Source: JAXGMV01 sp040768445 (lineage in GTDB: Bacteria; Chloroflexota; Anaerolineae; Anaerolineales; Anaerolineaceae). Taken from it: a stretch of DNA of 64,000 nt. Made by a program: the position numbers and the translations under genes. The stretch lies in contig JAXGMV010000001.1 in the NCBI GenBank assembly GCA_040768445.1, positions 2,046,001 through 2,110,000 on the forward strand, read 5' to 3'. Positions within the stretch are counted from its first letter, which is position 1. Every line of letters begins with the position of its first letter. The notes beneath the pieces are model-generated. The model searched no databases. It saw only the letters and a list, made by a program, of their open reading frames with translations, and was not told the DNA's origin. Of this stretch, positions 26,428-34,559 are shown one piece after another.

Positions 26428-26715
26428 ATGCCATTTCCAGCAGCACGACTAGCAGATTTAACTGCCACCGGAGACACGATTACCGGACCGGGCGTGGCAA
26501 CGGTGTTGATTGAAAATATGCCTGCATCAGTAATTGGTGACATGGTTGCCGGGGCAGCTTGCCAGGGATCAATTACCATGGGCAGCCCAACTGTTTTAAT
26601 TGGCGGACGACCTGCTGCCCGAGTAACCAGCGCTGTTGTAGGTGTCAACCCGGTAACAGGCGTACCTGTGAGCACAACTATTGCTAAAGGCGCGATCAAA
26701 ACACTGATTGCATGA
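26428..26715 (+). CDS. PAAR-like spike tip protein lacking histidines
   Basis: 95 residues with AGGAG upstream. It has the two PAAR-type halves: PAARLADLTATGDTITGPG and GSPTVLIGGRPAARVTS. In this sequence there is no histidine at all and only one cysteine (AACQG), whereas canonical PAAR tips bind zinc with one Cys and three His. The fold is probably kept while metal binding is lost or altered. No toxin domain is fused. It caps the spike encoded directly upstream. Confidence 0.88.
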   Translation: MPFPAARLADLTATGDTITGPGVATVLIENMPASVIGDMVAGAACQGSITMGSPTVLIGGRPAARVTSAVVGVNPVTGVPVSTTIAKGAIKTLIA

Positions 26716-26725
26716 AAGGAAAGTT

Positions 26726-27139
26726 ATGGTTAACAATGCTAAAGCGTATTTAGGATATGGATTGAACTTTCCAGTGACGATGAATGCTCGTGGAGAAATC
26801 CTGCTTGTGACCGGCAGTACTGATATTGAACAATCCATCCGAATTATTCTCGGAACAAGGCCAGGTGAGCGGGTGATGCGGCCTACATTTGGATGCCGGG
26901 CGCATGAATTAATGTTTGACTCGAGGTCGGCAACCACTATCAGCCTGCTGCAAGAATATGTGTATGACGCCCTTCGCATGTGGGAGCCGCGTATTGAGTT
27001 GATCAGTGTTGATGTGAGCGCTGATGATCAAAGTGATGGAGGACTGCTGGCAGAAATTTCTTATGAAATAAAAGCTACTCATGACACCCGCAGCATTGTG
27101 TACCCGTTCTATATTGAAGCTGAACAGGAAATTATTTGA
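26726..27139 (+). CDS. Baseplate wedge protein, gp25/GPW family
   Basis: 137 residues from ATG at 26726 (GAAAGGAAA upstream); a longer frame from TTG at 26708 would lack a ribosome-binding site. The sequence shows the gp25 signature: GEILLVTGSTDIEQSIRIIL, then GTRPGERVMRPTFGC. This is the universally conserved sheath-initiating wedge component (Afp9/Pvc9, TssE in T6SS). It lies between PAAR and the gpJ-like gene. Confidence 0.93.
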   Translation: MVNNAKAYLGYGLNFPVTMNARGEILLVTGSTDIEQSIRIILGTRPGERVMRPTFGCRAHELMFDSRSATTISLLQEYVYDALRMWEPRIELISVDVSADDQSDGGLLAEISYEIKATHDTRSIVYPFYIEAEQEII

Positions 27140-27163
27140 TTGTTGAAGATTCAGGAGTGAACC

Positions 27164-29248
27164 ATGACTTTACCTGTACCCAACCTTGATGATCTGCGTT
27201 TTCAAAGGGACCTTGTAGACGAGGCACGCAAGCGGATTATCCACTATTGTCCCGAATGGACAGAATATAACTTGAGCGATCCTGGTATCACTCTGATTGA
27301 ATTATTTGCCTGGATGACTGAACTGATGGTTTACCGGCTCAATCGCGTGCCAGAGAAAAATTACATGAAATTCTTGGAGATGCTTGGGCTTCAGCGAAAA
27401 CCTGCTAACAGTGCCAGGACGGAATTAACATTCTGGTTATCAGTCCCGCTGCCAATAACACCTGGGTCTGACCAGGAGGTTCACATTCCACAAGGAATGG
27501 AAGTGCGATCTGAAGTATCAGAAGGTGAAGTAATCTTCACCACCAACCATCAGTTAAAAATCGTACCACCACTGCTCACACAGGTGCGCACCGAACAAGA
27601 ATTTAACAAGAATTATTTCCCAAGGCTTGGGCTCGAAGTATTTCATCCGTTCAGTAAGATCCCAAGAATGGGGGATACTTTTTACCTTGGCTTTGACGAG
27701 AAAAATGATTTATCCGGCCATATCCTTCAGATGGAATTCAGTTGTGATCCAACAGAAGCAGTGGGTATTCGCCGGGAAGATCCACCCTGGGTTTGGGAAG
27801 TGATGACAAAGAGCGGTACCTGGACTCCTCTGAGCTTATCGACAATGGAAGGTGAAAAGGATACTACTGGCGGCTTAAATAATGAACAGGGAAAATTGGT
27901 GCTGTATTTGCCCCTCAACACCGCCCCAGGCACATTGTACGGCCTGACAGCCCAGTGGATTCGCTGCCGGATCGAACAACGCGATCCTCTGCAGGGTATG
28001 TACTCGGAAAGCCCTCGTGTGAAGAATCTGAGTGTGTTCAGTATCGGTGCAACCACTTCAGCGATGCATTCTGTGAATGTCGATGGAGAACTGCTTGGTA
28101 CCAGCTCCGGCGAGCCTGCTCAACTGTTCACTCTCCGTCATTCACCCGTGTTGAGTCTTCAAGAGAATGAAACCTTAGAGGTCGAGGAGTATCTCAATGG
28201 TGAAGTGGTGTTTGTGCCCTGGAAGCAAGTAGATAATTTTGCAAATTCCAGCCGATACGACCGCCATTTCGTATTGGATGCGGCTTCAGGTGTCGTTCAT
28301 TGTGGGCCTTCAGTGAAACAGCAGGATGGAACTGTCCATCAGTATGGGCGAATTCCTGAAAGTGGACGACGCATCAGATTTTCCCGCTACCGCTATGGGG
28401 GAGGCGTGGAAGGCAACTTACCTGCTGGCACATTGAATACCATGAATTTATCCATGGCTTATGTATCGCGTGTCACCAACCTGGTCAGGGCGGTTGGAGG
28501 TCGAGACCAGGAAACCATTGACGAACTAAAGATGCGCTCGCAGCGAGAACTTCAAACACAGCACCGGGCTGTCACGGCACAGGATTTTGAACAATTCACG
28601 CTCGGTTGTTCACGATCAGTCGCACGTGCGCGCTGTTTGACCCCCAATGAACTACCAGGAGATGCGTCTGGAACTGTTACGGTGCTGGTTGTACCTGCAG
28701 TGGCTGATGCCTTAATCGTTGGCAACCTGTCATCCTTGAGGCTGGACGATGCTTTGCAAACAGAAATCAGAACCTACCTGGACAAATATCGATTGATGAC
28801 CACATCGCTCCATGTACGAGAACCTGTCTATACTGGCGTAAAGGTGAATGCCAAAATCGTTCCTCAGGAGTTCGTTCAAACAGAGGAAGTCTCCCGTCTG
28901 GTAAACGAGGAAATAAACCGCTATCTGACACCAATACCACTGGATGGCATCACTCCGCCGTTGATTGGAGGCCAAAAATGGGAAGGTTGGCCATTCGGCA
29001 GGGATTTATTTGCTGCTGAAATCATCTCTCTCATTCAACAAATTCCGCAGGTTAAATATGTGCTAGATGTTGAGATTCTGTACCGCCGTGTAATGCCTGT
29101 TGAAGAAAACCCTGCGTTTGATACAGTTCAAAATCCTGAGCTGTCAAAGCTTGATAAAGTGTTAATTATCCCTGATGATGGATTGATCTGCTCGTTGGAC
29201 CATGAGATTGAAATTGTCAACATTCAGGACCTATACCAGAAAGGATAA
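27164..29248 (+). CDS. Baseplate assembly protein, gpJ/gp6-like (Afp11/Pvc11)
   Basis: 694 residues. The N-terminal motif YCPEWTEYNLSDPGITLIEL with FAWMTELMVYRLNRVPEKNY is the hallmark of eCIS Afp11/Pvc11 baseplate proteins, and a baseplate-J-like region with a VRAVGGRDQETIDELKMRSQ segment and ALTAQDFE-type block (HRAVTAQDFEQFTLG) occupies residues ~430-640. With gp25 and the next gene product it builds the hexameric wedge around the spike. Start ATG has CAGGAG upstream; the stop is 4 bp before the next start. Confidence 0.92.
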   Translation: MTLPVPNLDDLRFQRDLVDEARKRIIHYCPEWTEYNLSDPGITLIELFAWMTELMVYRLNRVPEKNYMKFLEMLGLQRKPANSARTELTFWLSVPLPITPGSDQEVHIPQGMEVRSEVSEGEVIFTTNHQLKIVPPLLTQVRTEQEFNKNYFPRLGLEVFHPFSKIPRMGDTFYLGFDEKNDLSGHILQMEFSCDPTEAVGIRREDPPWVWEVMTKSGTWTPLSLSTMEGEKDTTGGLNNEQGKLVLYLPLNTAPGTLYGLTAQWIRCRIEQRDPLQGMYSESPRVKNLSVFSIGATTSAMHSVNVDGELLGTSSGEPAQLFTLRHSPVLSLQENETLEVEEYLNGEVVFVPWKQVDNFANSSRYDRHFVLDAASGVVHCGPSVKQQDGTVHQYGRIPESGRRIRFSRYRYGGGVEGNLPAGTLNTMNLSMAYVSRVTNLVRAVGGRDQETIDELKMRSQRELQTQHRAVTAQDFEQFTLGCSRSVARARCLTPNELPGDASGTVTVLVVPAVADALIVGNLSSLRLDDALQTEIRTYLDKYRLMTTSLHVREPVYTGVKVNAKIVPQEFVQTEEVSRLVNEEINRYLTPIPLDGITPPLIGGQKWEGWPFGRDLFAAEIISLIQQIPQVKYVLDVEILYRRVMPVEENPAFDTVQNPELSKLDKVLIIPDDGLICSLDHEIEIVNIQDLYQKG

Positions 29249-29252
29249 GCGG

Positions 29253-30233
29253 ATGGATAACGAACACCTTTTGTCGCAAACACCCGCACAACTGCGTCTG
29301 GCTGTTGACCGTTATAACTGCTACCCTAATGAGCAGGTGTCTTTATATATCCTCCTGGCGCCATCACAAGATAAGAACATTATCTGCCAGTTGAGTTTAC
29401 CGGGTGTGATGGAAATTGAGGGATACCATCTGCCTGCCGGATTATCGCAACCATCCCTCTCAATTACCGAGCTTGATCAGGAAAGGATTTTGCGAATACC
29501 TGTCGATAAAGTCTCTAAAGCGGCTGTCAACTATGAGATCAAAGTGGATGTGCGAATAAACACCTTTGAAATTGATCAATATCTACTTTGTGAAGCCAAA
29601 CTATTCGACTCAGACCTCAATTTTTTAGTAAGTGAAGCCATTCAACTGGCAGTTTTTTCGCGTGGCAGATACATGAATCATCTGCCTGAAATTTATGAAA
29701 GTGACCATTTTATCAACCATTTTCTGATGCTCATTGAAAGTTTCTGGAAGCCAAGCAGCCAACAAATTGACCAGGTGTACTGTTACTTTGATCCACTCCT
29801 GACACCAGCGGGCTTTTTACCCTGGTTATCAAGCTGGATTGGGATGACGTTTGACGAGAGACTGCCTGTGGATAGGAAGCGAAAGCTCTTAAGCTCAGCA
29901 ATGGTGATGTACCAGCAGCGTGGCACCCTCGAATCGATAAAGACATATCTCAAAGCCTATACCGACAGAGACGCTGAAGTAATAGAAAAACGGTCGAGGA
30001 ACCTCATCCTAGGTGGAGGATCTAAATTGGGCGTTGAAACAGCGCTTGGGAAAGGCAACCAATCCAATACTGTAAAGATAAACATAAAAGTGCCTGATGA
30101 GGACCTGGCAAAAATGAATTACTCAAAAGGTATGTACCTGCATAAACTAACTGACACTGTCAGGACATTGATTCCTGCGCATGCTTATGTTGATCTGAAT
30201 TGTGAATTTATTGAAACCGAAACAGCCATCTAA
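29253..30233 (+). CDS. Phage tail protein domain (gpI/TIGR02242-like) baseplate protein
   Basis: 326 residues from ATG at 29253 with GAAAGGAT upstream; the longer open frame beginning at 29202 lies inside the preceding gene. Residues about 145-260 match the P2 gpI-type tail domain (GRYMNHLPEIYESDHFINHF; FDPLLTPAGFLPWLSSWIGM; RKRKLLSSAMVMYQQRGTLE). The N-terminal ~140 residues are a beta-rich extension. Probably the second wedge component (Afp12-like), although Afp12 itself is longer. Confidence 0.88.
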   Translation: MDNEHLLSQTPAQLRLAVDRYNCYPNEQVSLYILLAPSQDKNIICQLSLPGVMEIEGYHLPAGLSQPSLSITELDQERILRIPVDKVSKAAVNYEIKVDVRINTFEIDQYLLCEAKLFDSDLNFLVSEAIQLAVFSRGRYMNHLPEIYESDHFINHFLMLIESFWKPSSQQIDQVYCYFDPLLTPAGFLPWLSSWIGMTFDERLPVDRKRKLLSSAMVMYQQRGTLESIKTYLKAYTDRDAEVIEKRSRNLILGGGSKLGVETALGKGNQSNTVKINIKVPDEDLAKMNYSKGMYLHKLTDTVRTLIPAHAYVDLNCEFIETETAI

Positions 30234-30250
30234 CTGAAAGGCATATAACG

Positions 30251-31330
30251 ATGAACGATATCAACGCACTTAATAGATTTCCCAAAAGTCACATCAAACC
30301 TTTTGATGGAATGTCAATTACAGCCGATATTTGGCGCGAGGCGCATGATGAACACCGTGTTGCGCTGCAGGCACATGATCTGCTGCTGCACGGTACGGGT
30401 ATCGTGACTGGCTTAGAGGTGGTGGCAAATGATCCTCCTGATCATCATGTGTTTATATCTCCCGGTATGGCCATTGACCAGGCTGGGCAAGCTATTATTC
30501 TTACCGAACCGGTTGCGTATGATTTTGGTTCAGTCACAGAGGGCGAGCTTTACTTGATGCTCGGTCATGGTGAACGGGAAGTTGGCGCAACTAAGAACGA
30601 TGTACGCTATATCCAAAACGAATTTGTGATTGCTGCTCGAACAAGTTTGCCCAAACGTCCGGCGGTTGAGCTTGCCAGGGTAAGCGCTTCGAAAGGAGCC
30701 AAAGCTATCAAAAATGCTGCTGAACCGGCCTACCCTGGTCAGGATGAAATTGACCTGCGTTTCAGGTCAAACGTAAAAACCATAGAACGACACTTAGTTC
30801 GAGTTGGGATATGCCAGCTAGGTGGTGAAATTAGTAAGGATGTATTTTCAGGCTGGACTTACCTTGCAAGGGAATGCCGTCGTTCATCCCTTTTTGACCT
30901 GATCATTGACCGTATTCCTGCGATCTCAGGAGAGTTGGAAGCATTTCCAATACTCTATCTCGCTGGTACTGGAACATTTAAGCTCGACTCACACCAAATT
31001 AGTAACTTGAAAACGTACCTAAAGTCAGGCGGGGCAGTTATTGCTGAAGCGCTTGATGAGGCGGCGGAAGATTCATTTAGCGAATTTTTCCGCAATATGT
31101 CTGTGGATCTAAAACCGATTGGAGAGAACGACAAAATCCTGACAACCCCGATTTTGTTTGCGTCACCACCTGATGGTCATGCTGGCAGTCAGGTATTCCT
31201 TGCCAAAGGTGTCGTGTATTCCACTGCCAGGTATTCTTTAGCATGGTCCGGCAAGATTAAAGGTGGATCAAGGTCGGATATCAGGACAGCCCATGAATGG
31301 GGCATTAACATGCTCGATTACTGCCTATAA
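30251..31330 (+). CDS. eCIS-associated protein with DUF4159-like C-terminal domain
   Basis: 359 residues. The N-terminal ~110 residues form a beta-rich module (KPFDGMSITADIWREAHDEH; HGTGIVTGLEVV; FISPGMAIDQAGQAIILTEP) typical of a baseplate or fibre-attachment protein found downstream of gpI in eCIS loci. The C-terminal ~120 residues resemble DUF4159, a class I glutamine-amidotransferase-like fold (FPILYLAGTGTFKLDSHQIS; SGGAVIAEALDEAA), here without an obvious catalytic triad. It starts 17 bp after the preceding stop and is the last gene of the tightly spaced run. Role unknown; possibly fibre-like or regulatory. Confidence 0.75.
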   Translation: MNDINALNRFPKSHIKPFDGMSITADIWREAHDEHRVALQAHDLLLHGTGIVTGLEVVANDPPDHHVFISPGMAIDQAGQAIILTEPVAYDFGSVTEGELYLMLGHGEREVGATKNDVRYIQNEFVIAARTSLPKRPAVELARVSASKGAKAIKNAAEPAYPGQDEIDLRFRSNVKTIERHLVRVGICQLGGEISKDVFSGWTYLARECRRSSLFDLIIDRIPAISGELEAFPILYLAGTGTFKLDSHQISNLKTYLKSGGAVIAEALDEAAEDSFSEFFRNMSVDLKPIGENDKILTTPILFASPPDGHAGSQVFLAKGVVYSTARYSLAWSGKIKGGSRSDIRTAHEWGINMLDYCL

Positions 31331-31467
31331 CCTTATGCTTCACCTCAGGTATACAACGAGAGAAATTTATAGCTTAACATAGAAACAAGTTGAAAAGATC
31401 GTCACTAGAAATTTAATACAACCGTTAGGACAGTAATCCAATCCTGCTGAGAAGGCAAGTTTATTTA

Positions 31468-33102
31468 ATGAGGATACCAGTTTTCATTAAGCACAACACG
31501 AATAAACTGCCCGGCAGGGGTGGAATAATTTGCGTCCGCTGGTTGATAAAGTTCGCCTTGTCGACTGCAATGGTCATTGTATTGTTGGTGAACAATGCAA
31601 GCTATTCTTCGGCCAGGGGTGATAATGAGGGCGCGACTACAACAAATTTACGTGTCCGAGAGTATTCGTATAAGTCACTTGCCAATCACTGGCAGCTTGT
31701 TGGCTGGGAAACTGGACGTAAAGTTTGTGACATCTACACCACCTTCAGCGAAACACCAGACCATGAATTAATCCTTGAGAATTGCGGTTTGGAAATTCAA
31801 CAGCAGTGGCTGCAAACACCGTTGTGTAATATTGATACCAATCAAAAAAATGGATCAGCCTGCAGTGGCTTGATGATGCGTTATGTGCAGCAGGTTGAAC
31901 ATGAATTTAATGTAACAGTTGAATACCCAACCATCAGTTTGAAAACTGAATTGAGAACTTGCCTGCCCGGTGAAGCCTGCAGTTCACTGCCACAGTTGAA
32001 GATCATTGGTATTGAGCCTGTTCAAGGCTACAAAATCACCAGTATTCACACCCGCATACAGGATTATGACCAGATATGTAACCTTGCAACTTGTGAAATT
32101 TACCTGCCATTGACCGGCGAGCAAGGCGCATGGTTGGAGTATTGGGCCAAGTCTGATTTTGGAGATGAAAGCGAACATATCACGATCAAGTACAGAACAA
32201 TCCACAAGTTTGATAAAGAGGATATTTACTATTTGGATATTCTGGCAGATGAGTGGTCTCAGTATGCGCCAAGCGGGTCCGCCATCTGGGACATGTTTCC
32301 ACCAATGGATACCTTGCTACCGGAGTACCTTGAACAACCCATCGCAGCGCAGTACCTGGCGACTTCAAACCGTTATGTATTTCTGGCAGGCAACCTCATT
32401 CAGCAAGGCAAGATTGATGCAAGTGCCTGCCCAGGACGTGGGTTAGCCGGGTTTGGTGTTGCAACCACTTGTGGTGAGCAAGCTGCGGCTGACGCAGTCA
32501 TATCCTGGCAGAACAAATACGATGAACTAATATATGCAGCTGCTGTCAGGCATAACATTCCTGCTTACTTGTTGAAGGGCATCATTGCCCAGGAATCTCA
32601 GTTTTGGCCTGTTTCGGATGATCCATATGAATTGGGACTTGGCAGATTAACAGAAAACGGCCTCAATCTCATCTTATTATGGAATCAAGATTATTACCTA
32701 AAAACCTGCATCCCGGTATTGGGTGAGAGAAGCTGCTCTGCTGGATACGCCAGTCTCTTACAGATTGAACAGTTAATTCTGCGAGGACAGTTGATTACAT
32801 TAATAGGGACAGATGCTGAAATTGACCTTTTGGCAGCAGCCATTGAAGCCAGCGCCTTGCAAACAGGGCAGCTGGTCAGGAATTCTGTCAGGAAATATCC
32901 GGCTGATGCAACGAGCTATGTGGATATGTGGTTGATGACCATTGGAAATTATTACGCTGGATCAGGTTGTATCGATGAAGCCTTGAAGAATATTGCGAGA
33001 TCGGATTTAGAGGTCAACTGGAAACAAATCTCAGGTTATCTATCTTCCAGCTGCCAGCTTACACAGTCATACGTCGAGAGGGTTCTGGAGTTGGCTGATT
33101 GA
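31468..33102 (+). CDS. Secreted lytic-transglycosylase-like protein near the eCIS
   Basis: 544 residues with a signal-anchor or signal peptide near residues 24-45 (LIKFALSTAMVIVLLVNNAS). The middle has paired cysteines and beta-rich segments with CNIDTNQKNGSACSG. Residues about 345-420 hold an SLT-like segment, IPAYLLKGIIAQESQFWPV, with a candidate catalytic Glu in AQES, then ELGLGRLTENG. Such enzymes cleave peptidoglycan glycan strands. It is co-directional with the eCIS genes after a 137-bp gap and may have its own promoter. It could open the cell wall for particle release or docking; this is inference. The domain is diverged and the family call moderate. Confidence 0.65.
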   Translation: MRIPVFIKHNTNKLPGRGGIICVRWLIKFALSTAMVIVLLVNNASYSSARGDNEGATTTNLRVREYSYKSLANHWQLVGWETGRKVCDIYTTFSETPDHELILENCGLEIQQQWLQTPLCNIDTNQKNGSACSGLMMRYVQQVEHEFNVTVEYPTISLKTELRTCLPGEACSSLPQLKIIGIEPVQGYKITSIHTRIQDYDQICNLATCEIYLPLTGEQGAWLEYWAKSDFGDESEHITIKYRTIHKFDKEDIYYLDILADEWSQYAPSGSAIWDMFPPMDTLLPEYLEQPIAAQYLATSNRYVFLAGNLIQQGKIDASACPGRGLAGFGVATTCGEQAAADAVISWQNKYDELIYAAAVRHNIPAYLLKGIIAQESQFWPVSDDPYELGLGRLTENGLNLILLWNQDYYLKTCIPVLGERSCSAGYASLLQIEQLILRGQLITLIGTDAEIDLLAAAIEASALQTGQLVRNSVRKYPADATSYVDMWLMTIGNYYAGSGCIDEALKNIARSDLEVNWKQISGYLSSSCQLTQSYVERVLELAD

Positions 33103-33162
33103 CATTTGATATTTAAAGAGAATTTTGAACAGATTACCCCAGGCTGATTATCTGATTGTCAA

Positions 33163-34095
33163 TTATTCGTCAAAATGGTTCGATTCCAGGTTTTTAATAA
33201 TTGGATTATTGGGGGATGAGATTTCCTCCCAAAATAAGTCTTGCAAAGTGGAGGAAGGTTCACGCCAAAGACGGCAAATATATATCTCCTGGTAGATATT
33301 GAAGTCCCTTATAGATATAATCTTTACACGGTTTTGAGCAAATTTTTTTGCTACAACCCTGGATACAAAACCAACGCCAACTCCCTCCTGTACAGCTACA
33401 GCAATGGCTTCGCTGCTGCCAAGGGTCATTGACACAGGCAGAGAATATATATCCAAACCATGTTTTGCCATCTCGTCGCGCAGCGATTGAAACGTGCCTG
33501 AAACCCTGTCCCGCAGTAGAAAGGCAGCATTTTTTAAATCATCCAATTCAATCTCTTTTTCATTTGACCAGGGGTGATCTTCAGGTGCAATTAGAACGAT
33601 CGGGTCAGCAAATAACCGGTGATATTGGATGACGGGATTGTATTGAAAACTGCTTACCAGACAAAAATCAATACTTTTGTCTATCAACTTTTGAATGGCC
33701 AAATCTCGGGAGTACAGCAAAATGTTTGCATCTACAAGTGGATTACTGCGAATGTAATTCGCCACCAGCGAAGGTAGAACGTATTTACCAGGTGTGGTCG
33801 TGCATCCAATGAGGAGGCTGCCTGACACCGCATTCTTAATTGATTCCATTGCTTTGTCAGCTTTGATAGATGAATTGACAATATTGCGTGCATGGGGCAG
33901 GAGCGTGACACCAGCATCTGTCAGGATCATTTTTCTGCCTGATCGCTTGAATAGAGCCGTACCGAAACGGGCTTCTAATGATTGGATATGTTGTGACACA
34001 CTTGGTTGAGACATGTTAAGTTTCTTGGCTGCTTCAGAAAAATTTAATGTCTCAGCTGCAATTAGAAATATCTTGAGTTGATGGGCATCAAGCAT
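33163..34095 (-). CDS. LysR-family transcriptional regulator
   Basis: 310 residues. The N-terminal winged helix-turn-helix (MLDAHQLKIFLIAAETLNFS; AAKKLNMSQPSVSQHIQSLE) is a textbook LTTR domain, followed by the LysR substrate-binding domain (LLIGCTTTPGKYVLPSLVAN), resembling the CysL/CbbR branch, which often responds to sulfur or carbon metabolites. It is transcribed away from the cytochrome and rhodanese genes, with a 149-bp shared intergenic region containing an LTTR-box-like inverted repeat (34118-34136). Autoregulation plus control of the divergent operon is the expected arrangement. Confidence 0.93.
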   Translation of the reverse strand: MLDAHQLKIFLIAAETLNFSEAAKKLNMSQPSVSQHIQSLEARFGTALFKRSGRKMILTDAGVTLLPHARNIVNSSIKADKAMESIKNAVSGSLLIGCTTTPGKYVLPSLVANYIRSNPLVDANILLYSRDLAIQKLIDKSIDFCLVSSFQYNPVIQYHRLFADPIVLIAPEDHPWSNEKEIELDDLKNAAFLLRDRVSGTFQSLRDEMAKHGLDIYSLPVSMTLGSSEAIAVAVQEGVGVGFVSRVVAKKFAQNRVKIISIRDFNIYQEIYICRLWREPSSTLQDLFWEEISSPNNPIIKNLESNHFDE

Positions 34096-34117
34096 TGTAA
34101 ACCTTTTTGAGATTAAT

Positions 34118-34136
34118 CTATAAGTAAATATTATAG
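34118..34136. promoter_or_regulatory. LTTR-box-like inverted repeat
   Basis: A perfect CTATAA-N7-TTATAG repeat, fitting the T-N11-A pattern of LysR-type regulators. It lies 23 bp before the LysR start and immediately upstream of the -10 box of the divergent gene. Confidence 0.55.
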
Positions 34137-34151
34137 TATAAAAAAGTCAAA

Positions 34152-34160
34152 TGCTATAAT
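34152..34160 (+). promoter_or_regulatory. Extended -10 promoter of the cytochrome operon
   Basis: TGC-TATAAT, with a perfect -10 hexamer at 34155-34160 and the extended TGn element. The -35 region overlaps the end of the LTTR-like repeat and is weak, as in activator-dependent promoters. The start codon is 85 bp downstream. Confidence 0.5.
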
Positions 34161-34164
34161 TTAG

Positions 34165-34178
34165 GTGATATTTATCAC
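34165..34178. promoter_or_regulatory. GTGA-N6-TCAC palindrome (CRP/FNR-superfamily-type)
   Basis: GTGATATTTATCAC is a perfect 14-bp palindrome with half-sites like those of the CRP/FNR superfamily. Just downstream of the -10 box it would overlap the transcription start, suggesting repression. Confidence 0.45.
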
Positions 34179-34244
34179 TACAATAAAAATAGATGTTAAA
34201 ATAACATTAATTGTTAGCATAATAGCACATGTTGGAGGAGGTGT

Positions 34245-34529
34245 ATGATCAAAAAGATGCTTGTTTTTATCACATTATTGATACTGATCATGACTGCTGG
34301 CTGCGCAACGCAACCAAAAGCAACAGTTGATCCTACAGAAGTTAAGGTCACCAGGGTAGTTCCGGACCCAACAAAGCCTGCTGTGACTGTTGAAGCGGTT
34401 GAAGCAACTGAAGCAGTGGTTGAAGCCTCAACAGCCGATGCCTGTGTTGACTGTCACACCAATAAAGATTTGCTGGTTGAAATTGCAGTTGAACCCGAGG
34501 TTGAAGAAGAATCTGAAGGTGTTGGCTGA
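34245..34529 (+). CDS. Lipoprotein with one haem motif; N-terminal part of an 11-haem cytochrome
   Basis: 94 residues to the UGA at 34527-34529. GGAGGAGGTG precedes the ATG. A lipoprotein signal peptide ends in MTAGC (Cys at about residue 20); then comes a Val/Glu/Thr-rich linker, one haem-binding CVDCH, and an acidic tail ending ESEGVG. The frame continues without further stops into the multiheme ORF from 34539 (294 bp from this ATG, the same phase). As annotated conventionally, this is a one-haem lipoprotein. Read through the UGA, it supplies the export signal and lipid anchor for a 462-residue, 11-haem protein with selenocysteine at residue 95. Next to the multi-rhodanese gene it probably works in extracytoplasmic electron transfer. 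Confidence 0.75.
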   Translation: MIKKMLVFITLLILIMTAGCATQPKATVDPTEVKVTRVVPDPTKPAVTVEAVEATEAVVEASTADACVDCHTNKDLLVEIAVEPEVEEESEGVG

Positions 34530-34559
34530 GGTGGCTCTGTGGCTCCGTTGGAGCCATGG
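34527..34559 (+). other. In-frame UGA plus SECIS-like hairpin (candidate Sec insertion site)
   Basis: UGA at 34527-34529 is followed after 10 nt by a perfect 7-bp stem (TGGCTCC at 34540-34546, GGAGCCA at 34550-34556) with loop GTT; three further outer pairs (C-G, T-G, G-T) extend it to 34537-34559. The loop begins 17 nt after the UGA and its first base is G. As I recall the bacterial SECIS consensus, this distance and a G in the first loop positions both fit. No selA, selB, selC or selD is in the window to confirm the pathway. Confidence 0.6.

Noticed and set aside
12985..31330. Interpretation as a prophage
   Set aside because: No capsid, portal, terminase, integrase or lysis cassette is present, while Pvc16, DUF4157 and the AAA+ ATPase are specific to injection systems.
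12985..31330. Interpretation as a canonical type VI secretion system
   Set aside because: No TssJ, TssL, TssM, ClpV or TssB/TssC pair; the gene order and LysM adaptor match Afp/PVC-like systems.
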